Source: Megascapheus bottae (lineage: Eukaryota > Chordata > Mammalia > Rodentia > Geomyidae). From it: DNA of 64,000 nucleotides. Of this stretch, positions 22,461 through 34,739 are shown in pieces. The stretch covers positions 1,159,001 to 1,223,000 of the forward strand of contig JANJXV010000014.1 in assembly GCA_024803745.1 (NCBI GenBank), given 5' to 3'. Within the stretch, counting starts at the first letter, position 1. Every line of letters begins with the position of its first letter. The notes beneath the pieces were generated by a model. The model saw only the letters and a list, made by a program, of their open reading frames with translations. It was not told the DNA's origin and did no database searches. The translations under genes were made by a program, and so were the position numbers.

Positions 22461-23535
22461 TCACAAACATATAATCCACTCAGTTTCCAACTCAAAGCTT
22501 CAGATATGGGGTATCAACTTAACATTCCACATTCATCTTAACTCTGGTAGGCCTCAAAGAAACAAAAGACTTCTGTTCTGCTCCTCAGAACTCCTCAGAA
22601 CTCATTGGCACAAAGCCTTACTGTGTTTTAAAATCATCAAATATTATTACTGTTAAATTCTGTTTACCACACCTTTCTCCAAAATCCTATAATGCAATTT
22701 CTTCTCCAGTAAAATGCCGGTAAGTCCTCTGTTGTACAACTCTCCTTTACTGTAGTAAATTAATTAACCTCATTTTGTCAGTCTACAGATGTGTCTCTGA
22801 TGGTCATTATCACAGGAACTTTATCAGATTGAAATAGCTTATGAAAAAACAAGTACATGGGGAAACTTAATACATAATTCAATATATCATTTCAAATCAA
22901 GAAAAAGATGGCTTACTCAAGAAATGGAATTAAAATAATTAATCGTCTGGTTAAAATAAAAAGCAACCAGCTGGTTTCCTTTATGATAATTAACAATTCC
23001 AAATGTTTCCAAGATTTCAATATTTTAAAAACTGAAATTAAAACAAAACTGGAAGAAAAACATCTTTTTGCATATTTTTATCATGAATTAAAATCTTCCC
23101 AAAACTTCGAAGCTATGACTATAGAAAAACTATGAGTTAAACTTCTCTAGATGCATTTCTGAGAGCAAAGCAGTTGGCTCAAAAGATGTATATCTATATA
23201 TATCTATATATCTATATTTGTTTATAAGTATGGTATTAAGAGAAAGTGATCAACTTAATATGAAAATTTACAGGAAAAAAATACAACAGTCAAGGATGTT
23301 CATTGCTCATGATGAAGGAAAGCAAGTCAAACAAAGAGATAAAGTGGGAAATTTTTCAAAGTTTATTAACTGACATACATGCATTCTAAAATTCTTAAAT
23401 GAATATACCTTTCATCATCAAAAAATTATCTTGCAGACAGTAATGGATGCCTCTGATATGTGCATGACAGCCAGAACATGTGTGTTTGTTGACAAAATCA
23501 TTAGACATTCATACAACAGAATGCTCTGCAGCTGT
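22461..23535. other. Intron 1 sequence, unassigned
   Basis: AT-rich with a TATCTA-type patch at 23190-23216. The small open frames (22402-22656, 22908-23135) show nothing recognisable. Confidence 0.45.
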
Positions 23536-23555
23536 CAAGAACAATGGCCTATACT

Positions 23556-23800
23556 GGACACCAGGGGCTAACACCATAATCCTAGCTACTCAAGAGGCTG
23601 AGATCTAGGGATGGAGGTTTGAAGTCAGTGTAGGCAGGAAAGTCCATTAGATTCATCTCCAATTAAGCACCAAAAACTTGGAAGTGGAGCTAAGGCTCTT
23701 GTGTTAAGAGTGCTAGCCTTGAGCAAAAATCCCCAGAGACAGAGTCCAAGTCCTGAATTCAAGCCCCAGGACTAGCACAAAAACAAACAAAACCAATGGA
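23556..23800 (+). mobile_element. B1-Geo SINE
   Basis: 'ccaggggctaacaccataatcctag', 'ttggaagtggagctaaggct', 'gaattcaagccccaggactagc'. Moderately diverged. Confidence 0.85.
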
Positions 23801-23892
23801 CTCTATGTATCATTTATATAATACAGTGCTTTTTTTTAAAATTAGAGAATGAAAAGAAAAAACTCAAACAAATGATAAAGATAAAAGGACTT

Positions 23893-23940
23893 TGTGCATG
23901 TAAGGCAAGCTCTACCACTAGGCCAAACTCCCTGGCTGCT
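23893..23940 (-). mobile_element. IDL fragment
   Basis: Reverse of the ID-like half only: 'gcaagctctaccactaggccaaactccctggct'. Confidence 0.75.
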
Positions 23941-23999
23941 CATCTTTTAATTTACATTAAAATTTTGTACATTCACTAGTCTTTACCATATCCTTATTT

Positions 24000-25120
24000 T
24001 TTTCCACAACACAACCTTATCCACTTTAACATCTATTAGTAAAGTTTAATACAAACTAAAAAGATCAGCATAGCATGGTTTCTAGTATAAGCATGTACAA
24101 TCATGTTCACAGACATATAAACACGCACACATGGTACAAGTAACTTCTGGGAATATGTATTGGATGACATGAGCAAGAACAACAAAGTTTTACTCTGTGT
24201 TTTAATTTTAATGTTCAATTTCAGCATTTTACCTGCCATTTTTGACAAAAATTGTATGAAAGTAGGCTTTATCCTACCTTTAGAATATGATTAGGATTAA
24301 TACTATGTTGCAATAGTAATCTATTAGAATCTAGTAGAAAACCAACAAGGACTAATTTCCCTATACTTGCCATATACAAAAAGATCTCTGGGTTCTCTTC
24401 AGAGTTTCTGGTTAACATATATAAATGACTGCTACCTGGACCATAGACATTTCAAATTCAATATATCCAAAAGTAAGTCATTACCTTCTTCCTTTAAATC
24501 TGTTCATCTTGCCTTAAATAAATGGAATTACCTAAATTACTGATCAATGGGTTCCTATTTCACTCATAGCTTTCCTGAGTGTAGAAACTAGAAACCCAAG
24601 GTCTTGCGCCTAACAAGACACCCTACACCACAGAGCCATACACACCCAATTCCTAGGAGGTGTTTTTAATGTTCCCCTTACCCTCATCCCTCAAACTCAA
24701 TGACCAAGACTAATTATAACACTTAGTTGCCTTCCAGGAGGGCAATTTAGTAACTGAGGTAGAAGAAAAGAAGGGCTTACTTTTAATCTGTTTTATTCTT
24801 GTATTTCCCTATAGCTTCACTTGATATGCTTACTTTTTTTTCTTGTCAACCATTTGCTATCTTCCTGTTTCCTTCAAAAAGCCAAAACCTTAAAATGACC
24901 TTTACACAGTCTAAGTCCTATCCTACTCCTTTCTTGCCTCCTGGGAAGCAAAAGGGCAAGCAGCTCACTTTCATTTCATACAATTGATCCTAATATTGTT
25001 TCCCAGTGTTTTAACTAGGAGCTCTGCAGTTCCTCAAAAACAAGCATGCAAGCAAGCAAGCAAACAAAACTGCCAGGGTATTTGAACCTACTACTTATGT
25101 CTCATTCTTCAACTACTACA
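24000..25120. other. Intron 1 sequence, unassigned
   Basis: No gene or nameable repeat. A short CAAGCAAG repeat lies at 25041-25065. Confidence 0.45.
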
Positions 25121-25127
25121 AGTTTTT

Positions 25128-25900
25128 GCTTCTTTTTGTTATTTTTATTGTATATTATTGTTGGGATAATGTATAGAGGTTTTACAGTTATATTTGTCAG
25201 GTAATGGGTACATTACTTCTCCAACCTTGATACCCCTTCTCATGTTTTTGTGCCCCTGTCCCTCTCCTCACCCCCTCCCAATCATCTTATTTTCCCTTTT
25301 CCCTTCCCTATTTCAAATAAACAAGTAAGTGTATATACAGTATACCAGGTAACAAAGTCAGATACAGTAACCACATGAGAATAACCATAGTGAGAAAAAA
25401 AAGAAAAGAAATAACTTCACATAGTAATCAGGGCCGGGAGATTGGCCTAGTGTTAGAGTGCTTGCCTAGCATGCATTAAGACTTGAGTTCAATTCCTCAG
25501 TATACATAGAAAAAAAAAATGCTGGAAGTGCTTCTGTGGCTCAAGTGGCAGAACTCTAGCCTTGAGAAAGCCCAAGGATAGTGTTCAGGCCCTGAGTTCA
25601 AGCCCCAAGATTGGCAAAATAATAATAATAATAATAATAGAACAACAATCACAAACATAAACTTCTTGTTTCCATATCTTAGAGTTCATTTCATTTAGTC
25701 TCATCCTGTATGACCATATGTACATAGCTTTTGAGGTATTGTAATCTTCTACTAGGAGAATCCTAAATGTGTACTAATTGTTACAAATGAGGGAAACCAT
25801 GGAGCCTATGCTCCTTTGTGTCTGGCTCACTTCACTTAATATGATTTTTTTCCAGGGATCTTTTTTTTTTTTTTAACCATTCCATTCTTTCCTGCAGCAC
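25128..25900 (-). mobile_element. L1 3' part (ORF2 end plus 3' UTR), carrying an IDL-Geo
   Basis: Reverse L1. 3' UTR at 25130-25400 ('cagtataccaggtaacaaagtc'), then the ORF2 end at 25660-25900 ('ctggctcacttcacttaatatga'). These match 56.33-56.76 kb in reverse. Interrupted at 25431-25640. Confidence 0.8.
25431..25640 (+). mobile_element. IDL-Geo SINE with (AAT)n tail
   Basis: GGGCCGGGAGATTGGCCTAG to 'caagccccaagattggc', tail of AAT repeats at 25617-25639. Inserted in the reverse L1. Confidence 0.92.
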
Positions 25901-26327
25901 TTATCATCCAGTATTATTTTACTTACTCATCTTGTTTACTCTTCTCCATCTTAGATAGTGATTCTTGGCCCCGAGTCTTTAGAAGGCTAGTTAAAACAGT
26001 ATCCAAATCAAGAAATTTGGAGCTGTGTCTGAAAATATGGATTTCCAAGTAGTTCCAGGTGGTATGTCTGGGTCCAGGGTCCATAATTTTTGGGAAAATG
26101 TTTCAGGGCAAACAAGGGAGAAAGCCAGAAAATGCAGAGATTGGAGTGATATAGGGAAAAACCAAGGACAGCCAGCTACACAAGAAGCAAGGAGTCGCAG
26201 AGCGTATTCTTCCTAAAAGTCTGAGAACAACTCTCTGCCAATATCTTAAGGTATGTAGCCCAGAGCATAAAGACAAATTTGGGAAATGGTTTGCAGTACT
26301 CATGGCAGCTTTAAGAAGTTAATACAA

Positions 26328-26537
26328 GGGGCTGGGAGTTTGGCCTAGGGGTAGAGTGCCTGCCTAGCATGCATGAAGACTGGGGTTCAATTCCTCAGTA
26401 CCACATACATAGAAAAAAAGCCAGAAATGGTGCTGAGGTTCAAGTGGTAGAGCTCTAGCCTTGAGAAAGTCCAAGGGCAGTGCTCAGTCCCTGAGCTCAA
26501 GCCCAGGACTGGCAAAAAAAAAAAAAAAAAAAAAAAA
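26328..26537 (+). mobile_element. IDL-Geo SINE
   Basis: Full dimer with a long poly(A). Target duplication AAGTTAATACAA at 26316-26327 and 26538-26549. Confidence 0.93.
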
Positions 26538-26549
26538 AAGTTAATACAA

Positions 26550-27575
26550 CAACCAACAATGCAAATGACTAAACCAAGTAGTCTAAAGTATCAAATTCTG
26601 GCAACTACTCATTTTCTACTCTTTTAAATGTGCTTTTATTGTCAAGTAAGCAGGTTTCCTGTTTCAGACTCTCCCCAATACAGGTTCTTCTTGCCCTTAG
26701 TATGTCCCTTCCAGTGCAAATCACCTCATATCACAGATGTTAGAGAAACAGAATCTCCTTTTGGATTTCTCCTTTCTTTTTGTGGCTTCCCTAGCTCAAG
26801 GATCTATTTTATTTCATCTCTCCAAGGGATGATTCCTATTTTCACCGTAAAACACACATTTTGGGCATGAAATATCTTATTGCCTCCCCCACCTTGGGAT
26901 GTTTGATTTAGGTGCAAAGTAAAATTTAAGTATGTATTGAAATTTCTTTCTAACCGGATTTCAAAATGAATGTTAACCTCACATTTTATGGAACAAATTT
27001 CCAATTAAAAGAATAAACTGAATTGCACTGATTAAAAAAATTATATTCTCTTCCTTTCTTTCATATTGCACTATAATTTGTACACTAGATCTCTTCACTC
27101 AAATCCCAACAAATCATTTGAAGGTATTACAAATAAACAAATTTCAAGTGTAACTGAAATGCAACATCAAACTCATATTTTTATTTTTTAAACTCATATT
27201 TTTCTATTGAAAGTTTATTTACAAATGTATTCACAAATACCTCAAGTTCTGAGTTCACTATACAAAGACTACTTTAAATTACTATGGCTTACAAAGATAA
27301 GCTGTATATATAATTTTTATTTCTGCACAAGTCAACATACAAAAAATATATAGTATATTCCTAAGACACACTGTGACATTTATATCAGGTACACATTAAA
27401 TACTTATATGTACTCCTAAATAAACTAGTGATAATATTCTAAAAATTTCTTGGTATTTAAAATATTCACAAACTAGTATAATCTAAAAATAGTATAACTG
27501 AAAAGAAAAACCTTAAATGGGCAGTATACTACACAAAATATTTTTACGATGATGCTGACTCCTAAGTAAAAAGAT
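26550..27575. other. Intron 1 sequence, unassigned
   Basis: AT-rich. No gene or nameable repeat seen. Confidence 0.45.
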
Positions 27576-27579
27576 AAAA

Positions 27580-27810
27580 CGCCAGTGCCAGTGGCTCACA
27601 CCTACAATCCTAGCTACTCAGGAGGCTGAGATCTGAGGATCACAGTCCAAAGCCAGCCTGGGTACAAAAATCCATGACACTCTTATCCTCAATTAACCAC
27701 CAGAAAAACCAGAAGTGGTGCTGTGGCTCAAGGGGTAAAGAGCTGAAGAGTTCAGAGGCTGCGCCAAGGCAGAGTTCAAGCCTATTGACAGAAAAAAAAA
27801 AAAAAAAAAA
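27580..27810 (+). mobile_element. B1-Geo SINE
   Basis: CCAGTGCCAGTGGCTCACAC, 'agaagtggtgctgtggctcaa', a shortened Geo end and poly(A). Confidence 0.88.
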
Positions 27811-28571
27811 GAAAGAAATAGAAAAATTCCAAGAAAGTTTAAAAGATATTTAACAGTTCTCCACTTGTACTGCAACATCATTCTTTTCTTATGAATTTTA
27901 AGTGAGTCATATTTACCTTACTAAATCACTGTTTTACTGACATATGGTGCAAAGAATTAACTGTTTGATAACTTAAAACATTATGTTCATTTAAACTGTA
28001 CATCAATATATAGTAGAGCTGGCAGAAAAGGAAACAAGCACAAGTTTACTGTGTACAATACATAAAATTCAAAGTTTTATGTGACTAAACTTTACTTGAC
28101 ATTTATCTAATAAGCAAGTGTAAAGCTGTCTTCTATCTACACGCTTGGTGAAAATTCAAGATTCCACTTCCCAAAATTACACTAGAATTAAACAACGTTA
28201 AATTATGCATGACATAACTTTTCTTGGCATCCAAACATAGCTACCCATGTCTCAAGTCCAACTTTTAGTAAACTATTTCTACACGTGGCCTACTCAATAC
28301 TCAAGAGTTTTAAGCATAACTTTTCAATTTATGCCGTACCCATCTTTAAACAGTAAAAGAAAACGCTGATATCCACAGTGAATTTGGTGAACTACATTAG
28401 AAATTCAGTTAGCTTTCCTTGAATGTATTTAAATTGCTGATGTTGTCTTGGAAAATGAGGGTTTATAAAGGCTTTAAAAAAACAAAGCTTCATCACTCCC
28501 CCACATATTATAATCGTCTTGTAAGAAGAGCATATACGTTATCTAAATTCAAAGTCGTAGGGACCATTGAC
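27811..28571. other. AT-rich DNA between the last intron SINE and the CpG island
   Basis: No repeat or gene seen. This is the first 0.7 kb downstream of the CpG island in transcript direction. Confidence 0.45.
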
Positions 28572-28771
28572 CCGGCAGCGGCTTCCTCTCCTGGCAGGTT
28601 CACTCCGTCGGCGCGGCCAGGAAACTTAAAATATAATTAAGTCGGCGTACAGACAAACCTGATGATCCAAAGAAGCCCCAAGCAAGCCGCAGGCACGTCC
28701 GCAGGGTTCCCGACCGCGAGGCGCTCAGGCGGCGCTGCAGCCCCGCGGCGATCGCCAGCAGAGACGCTCAC

Positions 28772-29237
28772 CTGGGCGCCCGGGGCCGGCGGGATCCGCC
28801 GCCCGCCAGCCCGCCCGCCCGCGTCCCGCTCCGGGGGACCCGGGGGCGGGGCGCACCCGGGGGCGGGGCGGAGCGGGCGGGGCCGGACCGCTAAGCCGTA
28901 GGGTCCCGGCGCCGGGGGGACGAGAGGGGGGCGGCGGAGAGGGGCGCGCGGGAGGGCGCAGGGAACGACCCACCACCGCGAAGGGGGTTCCGCCTCGACC
29001 GAAGCGCGCCCGCGACCCCTCCGGCCGCGGTGGCGTGCGCGGAAACACCGGCGCAGGAAGTCTCCCCGGCGCCCCCGAGCCCGCCGCCGACCCCGGACAC
29101 CTGTTTGGCCGCGTCCGGCGTTGGTTCCACGGCACCGTGCCCCGGCCGCCGCCCCCCCCCCCTCCACGCGCCCGGCTGGCTCACACATCCCGGGGGACCC
29201 GGGACCCGCAGCCGGAGGGCGCCTCCCCGGCCGTACC
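28772..29237 (-). other. C1galt1: Candidate non-coding first exon(s) of C1galt1: two possible donors
   Basis: Two strong minus-strand donors lie in the island: GCAG/GTACGG with exon end 29237, and CCCAG/GTGAGC with exon end 28772. Either could join to the acceptor at 10812. The span given runs between the two exon ends. The transcription start is not determined. A third, weaker donor (CAG/GTTTGT) is near 28660. Confidence 0.45.
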
Positions 29238-29387
29238 TGCCACCGCCGCGGCGCCCTCTCGCCCCTCCGGAGGGGGCGGAGGGGGGGACCACACGGGCCT
29301 GGCGACCTTCGCCCCGTGGACACCCGCAGAAGTGGCTGCTGGCCGCTAGCCCCGGGCCGCCCGCGGCCACCCAGACCATTCACCCGT

Positions 29388-29408
29388 GGCGGCGGCGGCG
29401 GCGGCGGC
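29388..29408. repeat. (GGC)7 trinucleotide run
   Basis: Seven GGC units followed by an imperfect GGC/GAGGC stretch to about 29428, inside the CpG island. If transcription starts near 29.5 kb this lies in the 5' UTR as GCC repeats. Confidence 0.9.
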
Positions 29409-29680
29409 CGAGGCGGCGGCCGAGGCGGACCCAGCGTGCGCTCCCGCCTTCTTGCTCCGCCCCTCCCCGCAGCGCGTCCAGGCCGCTGCCCGCCTTCGGC
29501 GCAGCCGCCACCCAGGGGTCTCCTAGCACTGACGTCGTCGCCGCCGCCGCAGCCGCCCCGGGGAAGGGCGGGACCGGAGGGGCAGGGTGGGCGGGGACGT
29601 GGGGACGTGCGGGCGCGGGGATTGGCTGTCACTCTTTCGCCCCGCCCTTCTGCGAAGGGGTCTGGGAAGCCGGGGCTTTG

Positions 29681-30400
29681 AGGAGCTGTAGGTTTAACTG
29701 TGGCCCCCTGGCGGAGCGACCCTGTCGCGTCCCGCCTTCTCAGTCGGGCTGGTGCTGGAGGGTGTTTGCTCTGGCTTGTTGACCTCAGGGAATGTGCAGG
29801 GCGGGATGGCTGGGGGATGCCCGAGGGACCTTTGCCTGAGACGCCGACTGCAGTCCTCCAGCAGTGCCACGACCTCTTTTAATCCGTTTGTGCGTTTGAG
29901 GTGTGCTTTTTCTATCCCCGCTGTTCTCTCCTCGAACTGGCTGGCCTTACTGAAAGGAAGTATGCCGAGATGTGTGTGGGAGGGTAAGAAAAGATCAGAA
30001 AGCACAGTGATTACAGAGCATGGGCAGCGAAAACAAGGGAGTGGTGGTCAATGAGAACTGAAGTTCAGCCCTGTCGCCGGAAGTCCCTCGGGTCGTTGGC
30101 AACAACTCTGCCCTTACTAGGCAGAGGGACTTTGAACCAGGAAGCTGTCTGAGATCAAGGATGAGGGCTGCCACCTGTTGAGATGGGAGGGCGGGCCAGC
30201 CTCCACCGACGTTCACCCAGACGGGAAGCTGTTCTCTGGCTATGCTGGTAGTTCTTTAGAGCCCGGTGGTTCCGTGATTTCCTTCCTAAGTAAACGATCA
30301 GGATATCTCTAGGATTTTCCTAGCTGAGGAGCGCAACAGCTCAAAAGCCATGTGCATGTCACCATATAGGAAGAGGCCAAGCGAAGCGAACTCCAGGATA
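29681..30400. other. Flank upstream of the CpG island
   Basis: Moderately GC-rich, with no gene on either strand that I can support. Open frames at 29694-30005 minus and 29752-30054 plus have no known motif. Confidence 0.4.
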
Positions 30401-30439
30401 GGGAAACAAGACTTATCCTGGTGGTTGATGTTGGTTTTC

Positions 30440-30830
30440 ATGACCTTCGTGAAGTTATTTCTTTACTCTTTCTTTTTTCCTACCCTTATGGTTTATCCTC
30501 TGTTCTTGCTGTATCTGACTTTCGTACCTGGTGTGTTGTATATACATTTATTTGTCTGTTTGAATCAGGGAAGGGAAGGGGAAGGAAGGGAAGGGGGAAA
30601 CCGAGATGATGAGACAAAGGACAAAGGATGAACCAGTGTAGCCGCGATATTCACAGGACAATATTCTGGAAACGTATTCTACAACGTGGGAAGGGGTGGG
30701 GAAGGGAAAGTGAGAGACAATCCTGGAAAGGGGTAGCAGTGTTCAAGAAGTAATGTACTGACTACCTTACGAATGTAACTGTAACCCCTCTATACATCAC
30801 TCCAATAATAAAATAATAATAATAATAAAA
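30440..30830 (+). mobile_element. L1 3' UTR
   Basis: Contains the 'acctggtgtgttgtatatac' segment, a G/A-rich tract, 'cagtgttcaagaagtaatgtac', 'gaatgtaactgtaacccctc' and an AAT-rich tail. The left limit is uncertain. Confidence 0.75.
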
Positions 30831-31888
30831 GTGTGGGCTTCATAATCAAACTCCTTGGGCCTTCTCAGTTCATTCTCTATTGCTTATTACACTTGTGTAG
30901 ACCAATGATGTTATAAAGCATTAAAAGGGTTCTTTTGACTGTGGTTCTAGACAGTGGTCAAAGGCTGCAGTTGTTGACAGCTGGCAGAGATCTGAAATGA
31001 AGCAGGTTATCCTAAGGCAAAAAAAGGAATTGGTAGGCGATATAATGGAACTGGCCCCCTGAAGATAACCCTTGAATTGTTAATCCATTAATCATACTGA
31101 GTGAATGAACCATTTGTAAGAACAGAATCCAAACCACTTGAACTCTCCTCTTAATGTCTGATAATAAGGATTAAATTAATGTTTTGGAGAGGTCATAAAT
31201 ATGCAAAACATAGCATGCAGACATCTTGGTTACTTTTACTTATTAGCTGTGTGTTCTTACCACTACTTAACAGCACGCTCAAGAGAATCCGCAATGTATG
31301 TTTGCTGTTGCTGTTTTCCTTCAATTCATTTAGGTTCAGTTTTAGTTCCATCTGCTAGGACATATCATCAGTAGATCCCCAAAAATCTTCTAAATGTAAT
31401 TAAAGTGTAAATTACTTAAATTACATCTAATGATACAAAAAACTTGAATTACACCTAATAATACTAATCCAAATTTGTTTCTTTTTTTTCATATGAATAA
31501 ACTGAGGGCAGAAAAATAAATGTATAGGCCCATACTAGAAAAAAAGGGTCCAACCTCCAAGTTAGGGTCTTTCCCAAGCTCATCCTGTTCTTCCTTATAT
31601 CTTTATCTTTATCCCTTTCTCCCCAAGGTCCACATCCCCTAATATAACTTTGTTCAGTATTCTTCCACCCACTGTAAAATAGAAAAAGAATACCCCTCTG
31701 GGGGGGGTCAGTATTCCAAATAACAAAACAAAATTCAAGACTTACTATCACATTTAATTTACTGAAAGTTATAATGAATAGGAATAACTTTTTTTTCAGT
31801 GAACAGAGAAATCCTTTGAAGGATAAGGTATGACATAGTTATACTTTGGAAAATTACATGCCCAAAAGGCTGAGATTTCTCCATCTTT
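30831..31888. other. Intergenic, unassigned
   Basis: No gene or nameable repeat. The frame at 31464-31751 minus is not protein-like. Confidence 0.45.
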
Positions 31889-31905
31889 CTCTTTATGGTA
31901 TTTTT

Positions 31906-32069
31906 TTGTTGGTCCTGGGGCTTGAACTCAGGCCCTGAGCACTGTCCTTGGGCTTTCTCAAGGCTAGAACGCTATCTCTTGAGCCACAGCGCCACTTCTT
32001 GCTTTTTTCTATGTATGTGGTACTGACAAGCTAGACAAGCACTCTTAATACTAGGCCAAATTCCCAGCA
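31906..32069 (-). mobile_element. IDL-Geo SINE
   Basis: Reverse dimer with a shortened linker. Target repeat CTCTTT[A/T]TGGTATTTTT at 31889-31905 and 32070-32086 (17 bp, one mismatch). Confidence 0.9.
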
Positions 32070-32464
32070 CTCTTTTTGGTATTTTTGAAAGGTATTTTAA
32101 ACAAATATAAATATTCAAATAAATGTTTAATGTGAAAAAGTTATAATTTGTCTAAATCCCATACTCTCAGACATGCTTATTTTTAAATTTTTGTGTTACA
32201 TTCTACCACACGTTTAAAAGTAAAAGAGAAATATAAATACAGGATTTAAAAAATTAACATTAAATGCACAGTTCTTTTTACACAGAATAATACGTCATGA
32301 ATAATATGTTTAAAAGTTGCATAGTGTGTGTTAACTGGATTATCATCATATATCTTACCAATATTTTAAGATATCTATGGAGTCTCCCTCCCAAGGTTTT
32401 ACTCATAAACAATTCTTGTGAAGTTTCTTATGCTTCTAACTTTGTACAATTGTGCAGTTATCGC

Positions 32465-32580
32465 CACAGAAAAAAAGCCTGAAATGGTTCTCTGGCTCAA
32501 GTGCTACCTTGAGAAAATTCAAGGACAGTGATCAGGCCCTGAGTTCAAGCCCCAGGACTGGCAAAAAAGAAAAAAAAAAT
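32465..32580 (+). mobile_element. Geo monomer only (5'-truncated SINE)
   Basis: Starts in the linker (ACAGAAAAAAAGCCTGAAAT) and ends 'cccaggactggcaaaaaag'. The left monomer is absent. Confidence 0.85.
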
Positions 32581-32589
32581 AGTGGTTTC

Positions 32590-33180
32590 TCTCATTTGAA
32601 ACACATTAGAAACATAAATATCAGGAAGAATCTGGTTGTTGTGATTGGTATTAATAGTTTAGTAAAGCATGTCAAAACTCCTTGAAGCAGAAAATAAGCT
32701 TGCTGGTAATCTAAGTGAATATCCTTTCTCTCTTATTTGTCAAACCTGGTTTATTTTTTCAGAGTGACAATGTGTCCTTTAAAAAGATTCTTTTGTGAGT
32801 CATAGCTGGTCATATGACATAGTCATATGCAAGCAAAATAAATGTCTTTAGGAAGGTTTTTAGAAGAGTTGTATGGAAGTTGTAAGCTCTGGGTGCAATT
32901 CCTACTTGATATAAAAAGATAGGTCATCTTTTATTCATCACCACATAAAGAATTTTGTGATAAGGTAATCAAAAAAAGAAATAGAACATACAAACCAACA
33001 ACAAAGTATTCTTTAATAATCTTTTCATAAACTCTTTTACTTTACCCGAATATTAAATAGATCTACAAATCATTTTATAATGACTTTAATTTTGTACATT
33101 AACTTGTATTTATTCCAATTGTAGTTATATAATATAACCATAAATTATTTGATATTCCCTTCCAAGGGTGAAGCTTAATT
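32590..33180. other. Intergenic, unassigned
   Basis: AT-rich, nothing recognised. Confidence 0.45.
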
Positions 33181-33189
33181 CCATTTAAC

Positions 33190-33841
33190 TTAAGGCTTAG
33201 ACTGTACTTAATGACTTGTTCTCATGAGTAGAATGAGGTGGAAATAATGTAACATGACTTCCGAGGCGAATTTGTAAAGCATGCTAGATTTCTTCCTGTT
33301 CTCTGCTCACAATTACTTTCTGAGTAAGGTAGTTGTCAAGTCATAGTTGTAAGGCCAGTGGGCATCTTTTGGAGAGAGTGACTTGGTGAATAATGGAGAC
33401 TTCAGTGGATAGCCATACCAATGATCTTGCAAGTAGATTCATCAGCCCTATTCAAGCCTTCAAATGACTGCTCGTATGCCAGGCCAATGTCTTCTTTTTT
33501 TAACTCGTTTCCATTTCCTGGAATTCACTTAGATGAATATTATTTTATATGATCAGAAGTACACAGGCATTGTGCCTTTGCTTTCTTCCCTCCTTTGATC
33601 TTACTGCATATGAATGCTTAGAGTCTTCTATAATTTGTCATGTCTCAGTGTATTTTAGATCTTAGATCTAGCTCCTGTATCAGGTCAATATCTTAACCTC
33701 AAGAATGACTTTGATCTAGAACCACTCTGTAAGCTGCTCTCAAATTCTAGGTCCACAGGTATTAAGATAATACATGTTTAAATAATTCTCCTATGCCATT
33801 AAGTTTTTGGATTATTTGTCATACAACAATAATTAACTGGA
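33190..33841 (+). mobile_element. MLT1-type MaLR LTR, interrupted
   Basis: Segments follow the old MaLR LTR order: 'gacttgttctcatgagtagaatg', TGACTTCCGAGG, 'caagccttcaaatgactgctc', then 'caatatcttaacctcaagaatg', 'gaaccactctgtaagctgc', and the end 'taagtttttggattatttgtc'. About 33485-33690 does not fit and may be an insertion. Confidence 0.65.
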
Positions 33842-33844
33842 GCC

Positions 33845-33905
33845 TGATGCAATATCTGGCACATAGTAGGGATTTAATTAGCTATTGTGAGTGAATAAAT
33901 AGCCA
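33845..33905 (+). mobile_element. MIR 3' fragment
   Basis: 'atatctggcacatagtaggg' followed by 'gtgagtgaataaatag' is a MIR 3' end. Confidence 0.55.
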
Positions 33906-34193
33906 AATGAAATAAAGTATATCTCTTTTACTGTAAATGAGTTACATGATGGTGTTATTTTGATCCCTGCAAAAGTGTCATTCATAGTGTGAGCCGTTTA
34001 GACTTCAGTATATGTTAGGAGGGTAGGTTATGTGTCTGATCTCATTTTATTAGTCTCTTGAAAATTTATTGTGCTTTTAAAAGAATACCTAATTATGACT
34101 TGCTCCTTTTTCTTTATATGAATTAATTTGTAGCTGTGGCTAGGTATTTGCCCTTCTTTATAGCAACAGTGGTACTTAAATATTGTTAGTAAC

Positions 34194-34227
<34 letters not shown>

Positions 34228-34228
34228 T
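34194..34228. repeat. (AT)n microsatellite
   Basis: AT dinucleotides with one GT interruption. Confidence 0.9.
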
Positions 34229-34739
34229 TAACCAAGAATTTGATGTGGAAGTTCATCTTGGAGCAAAATTTCACCTAAGTGTAAGTAAGTGATGAACTGC
34301 ATTTCTTCAGAGAGGACTTGGAGCATACAAGGGAGCATTTACACAATGGAATATCAGAAGCAAAGAGTTTGCAGTTATTGGTAATGCACAATTTGGTAGC
34401 AAAAGTAACTTAAGATGTGAATTTATTCAAATTCATATGAGAGTCTTTGTCCAGATTCAAACCCTGATTGTGTATTGAATTGATCTGAACTTCCTGGTTT
34501 TGTTGGGGAATAATCCTGTGTTTGTGCTAAACACACATACTTATGATATAGTTTAATTTATAAACAAGCATACCAAGAGATTAATAAAAATTACTAATAA
34601 AATAATTGTAACAATATACTATACTAAAAGATACATGGATATGCCCTTTCCACAATCTTGTATTTGCACTGTAGATACTGACAATTTCAGCATATAACTA
34701 TTTTTTCTAATCAAGAACTTCCACTTTTCATTTGAAAAA

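Larger units (their letters stand above)
4166..29540 (-). other. C1galt1: C1galt1 transcription unit (gene span, 5' end approximate)
   Basis: The gene encodes core 1 synthase (T-synthase), a Golgi type II membrane enzyme. It transfers galactose from UDP-Gal in beta-1,3 linkage to GalNAc-alpha-Ser/Thr, making the core 1 (T antigen) O-glycan. In mammals its folding needs the chaperone Cosmc (C1galt1c1), encoded elsewhere. Visible here are three coding exons with canonical GT/AG borders and phases that join without frameshift to 363 codons, plus a CpG-island promoter about 18 kb upstream of the start codon. The 5' limit is set from the CCAAT and GC boxes and is approximate. The 3' UTR continues below 4166 and its end is unknown. 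Introns: intron 1 from the CpG island to 10813, intron 2 at 10575-6319, intron 3 at 5650-4370. No frame break, retrocopy sign or premature stop is seen. Confidence 0.93.
28572..29680 (-). promoter_or_regulatory. C1galt1: CpG-island promoter of C1galt1
   Basis: An abrupt change from AT-rich DNA to about 1.1 kb of dense CpG. It holds several GC boxes (GGGGCGGGGC type near 28848-28870 and CCCCGCCC at 29640-29647), a CCAAT box in minus orientation (ATTGGCTG on plus, 29621-29628) and a CRE-like TGACGTCG at 29530-29537. There is no TATA box in a sensible place. The position 5' of the C1galt1 coding exons and the minus-oriented CCAAT fit a TSS near 29.5 kb reading leftward. All long open frames here on both strands (for example 28637-29632 minus and 29030-29782 plus) are low-complexity Pro/Arg/Gly/Ala artefacts of GC-rich DNA. 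Confidence 0.85.

Noticed and set aside
28637..29782. Long open frames on both strands in the GC-rich block (331, 250, 186, 162 codons)
   Set aside because: They overlap in several frames, are made of Pro/Arg/Gly/Ala runs and lie in a CpG island, where stop codons are rare by composition. No domain or splice support.
30350..30631. 93-codon plus frame with a hydrophobic middle
   Set aside because: It lies largely in L1 3' UTR-like sequence. The hydrophobicity comes from T-rich DNA.
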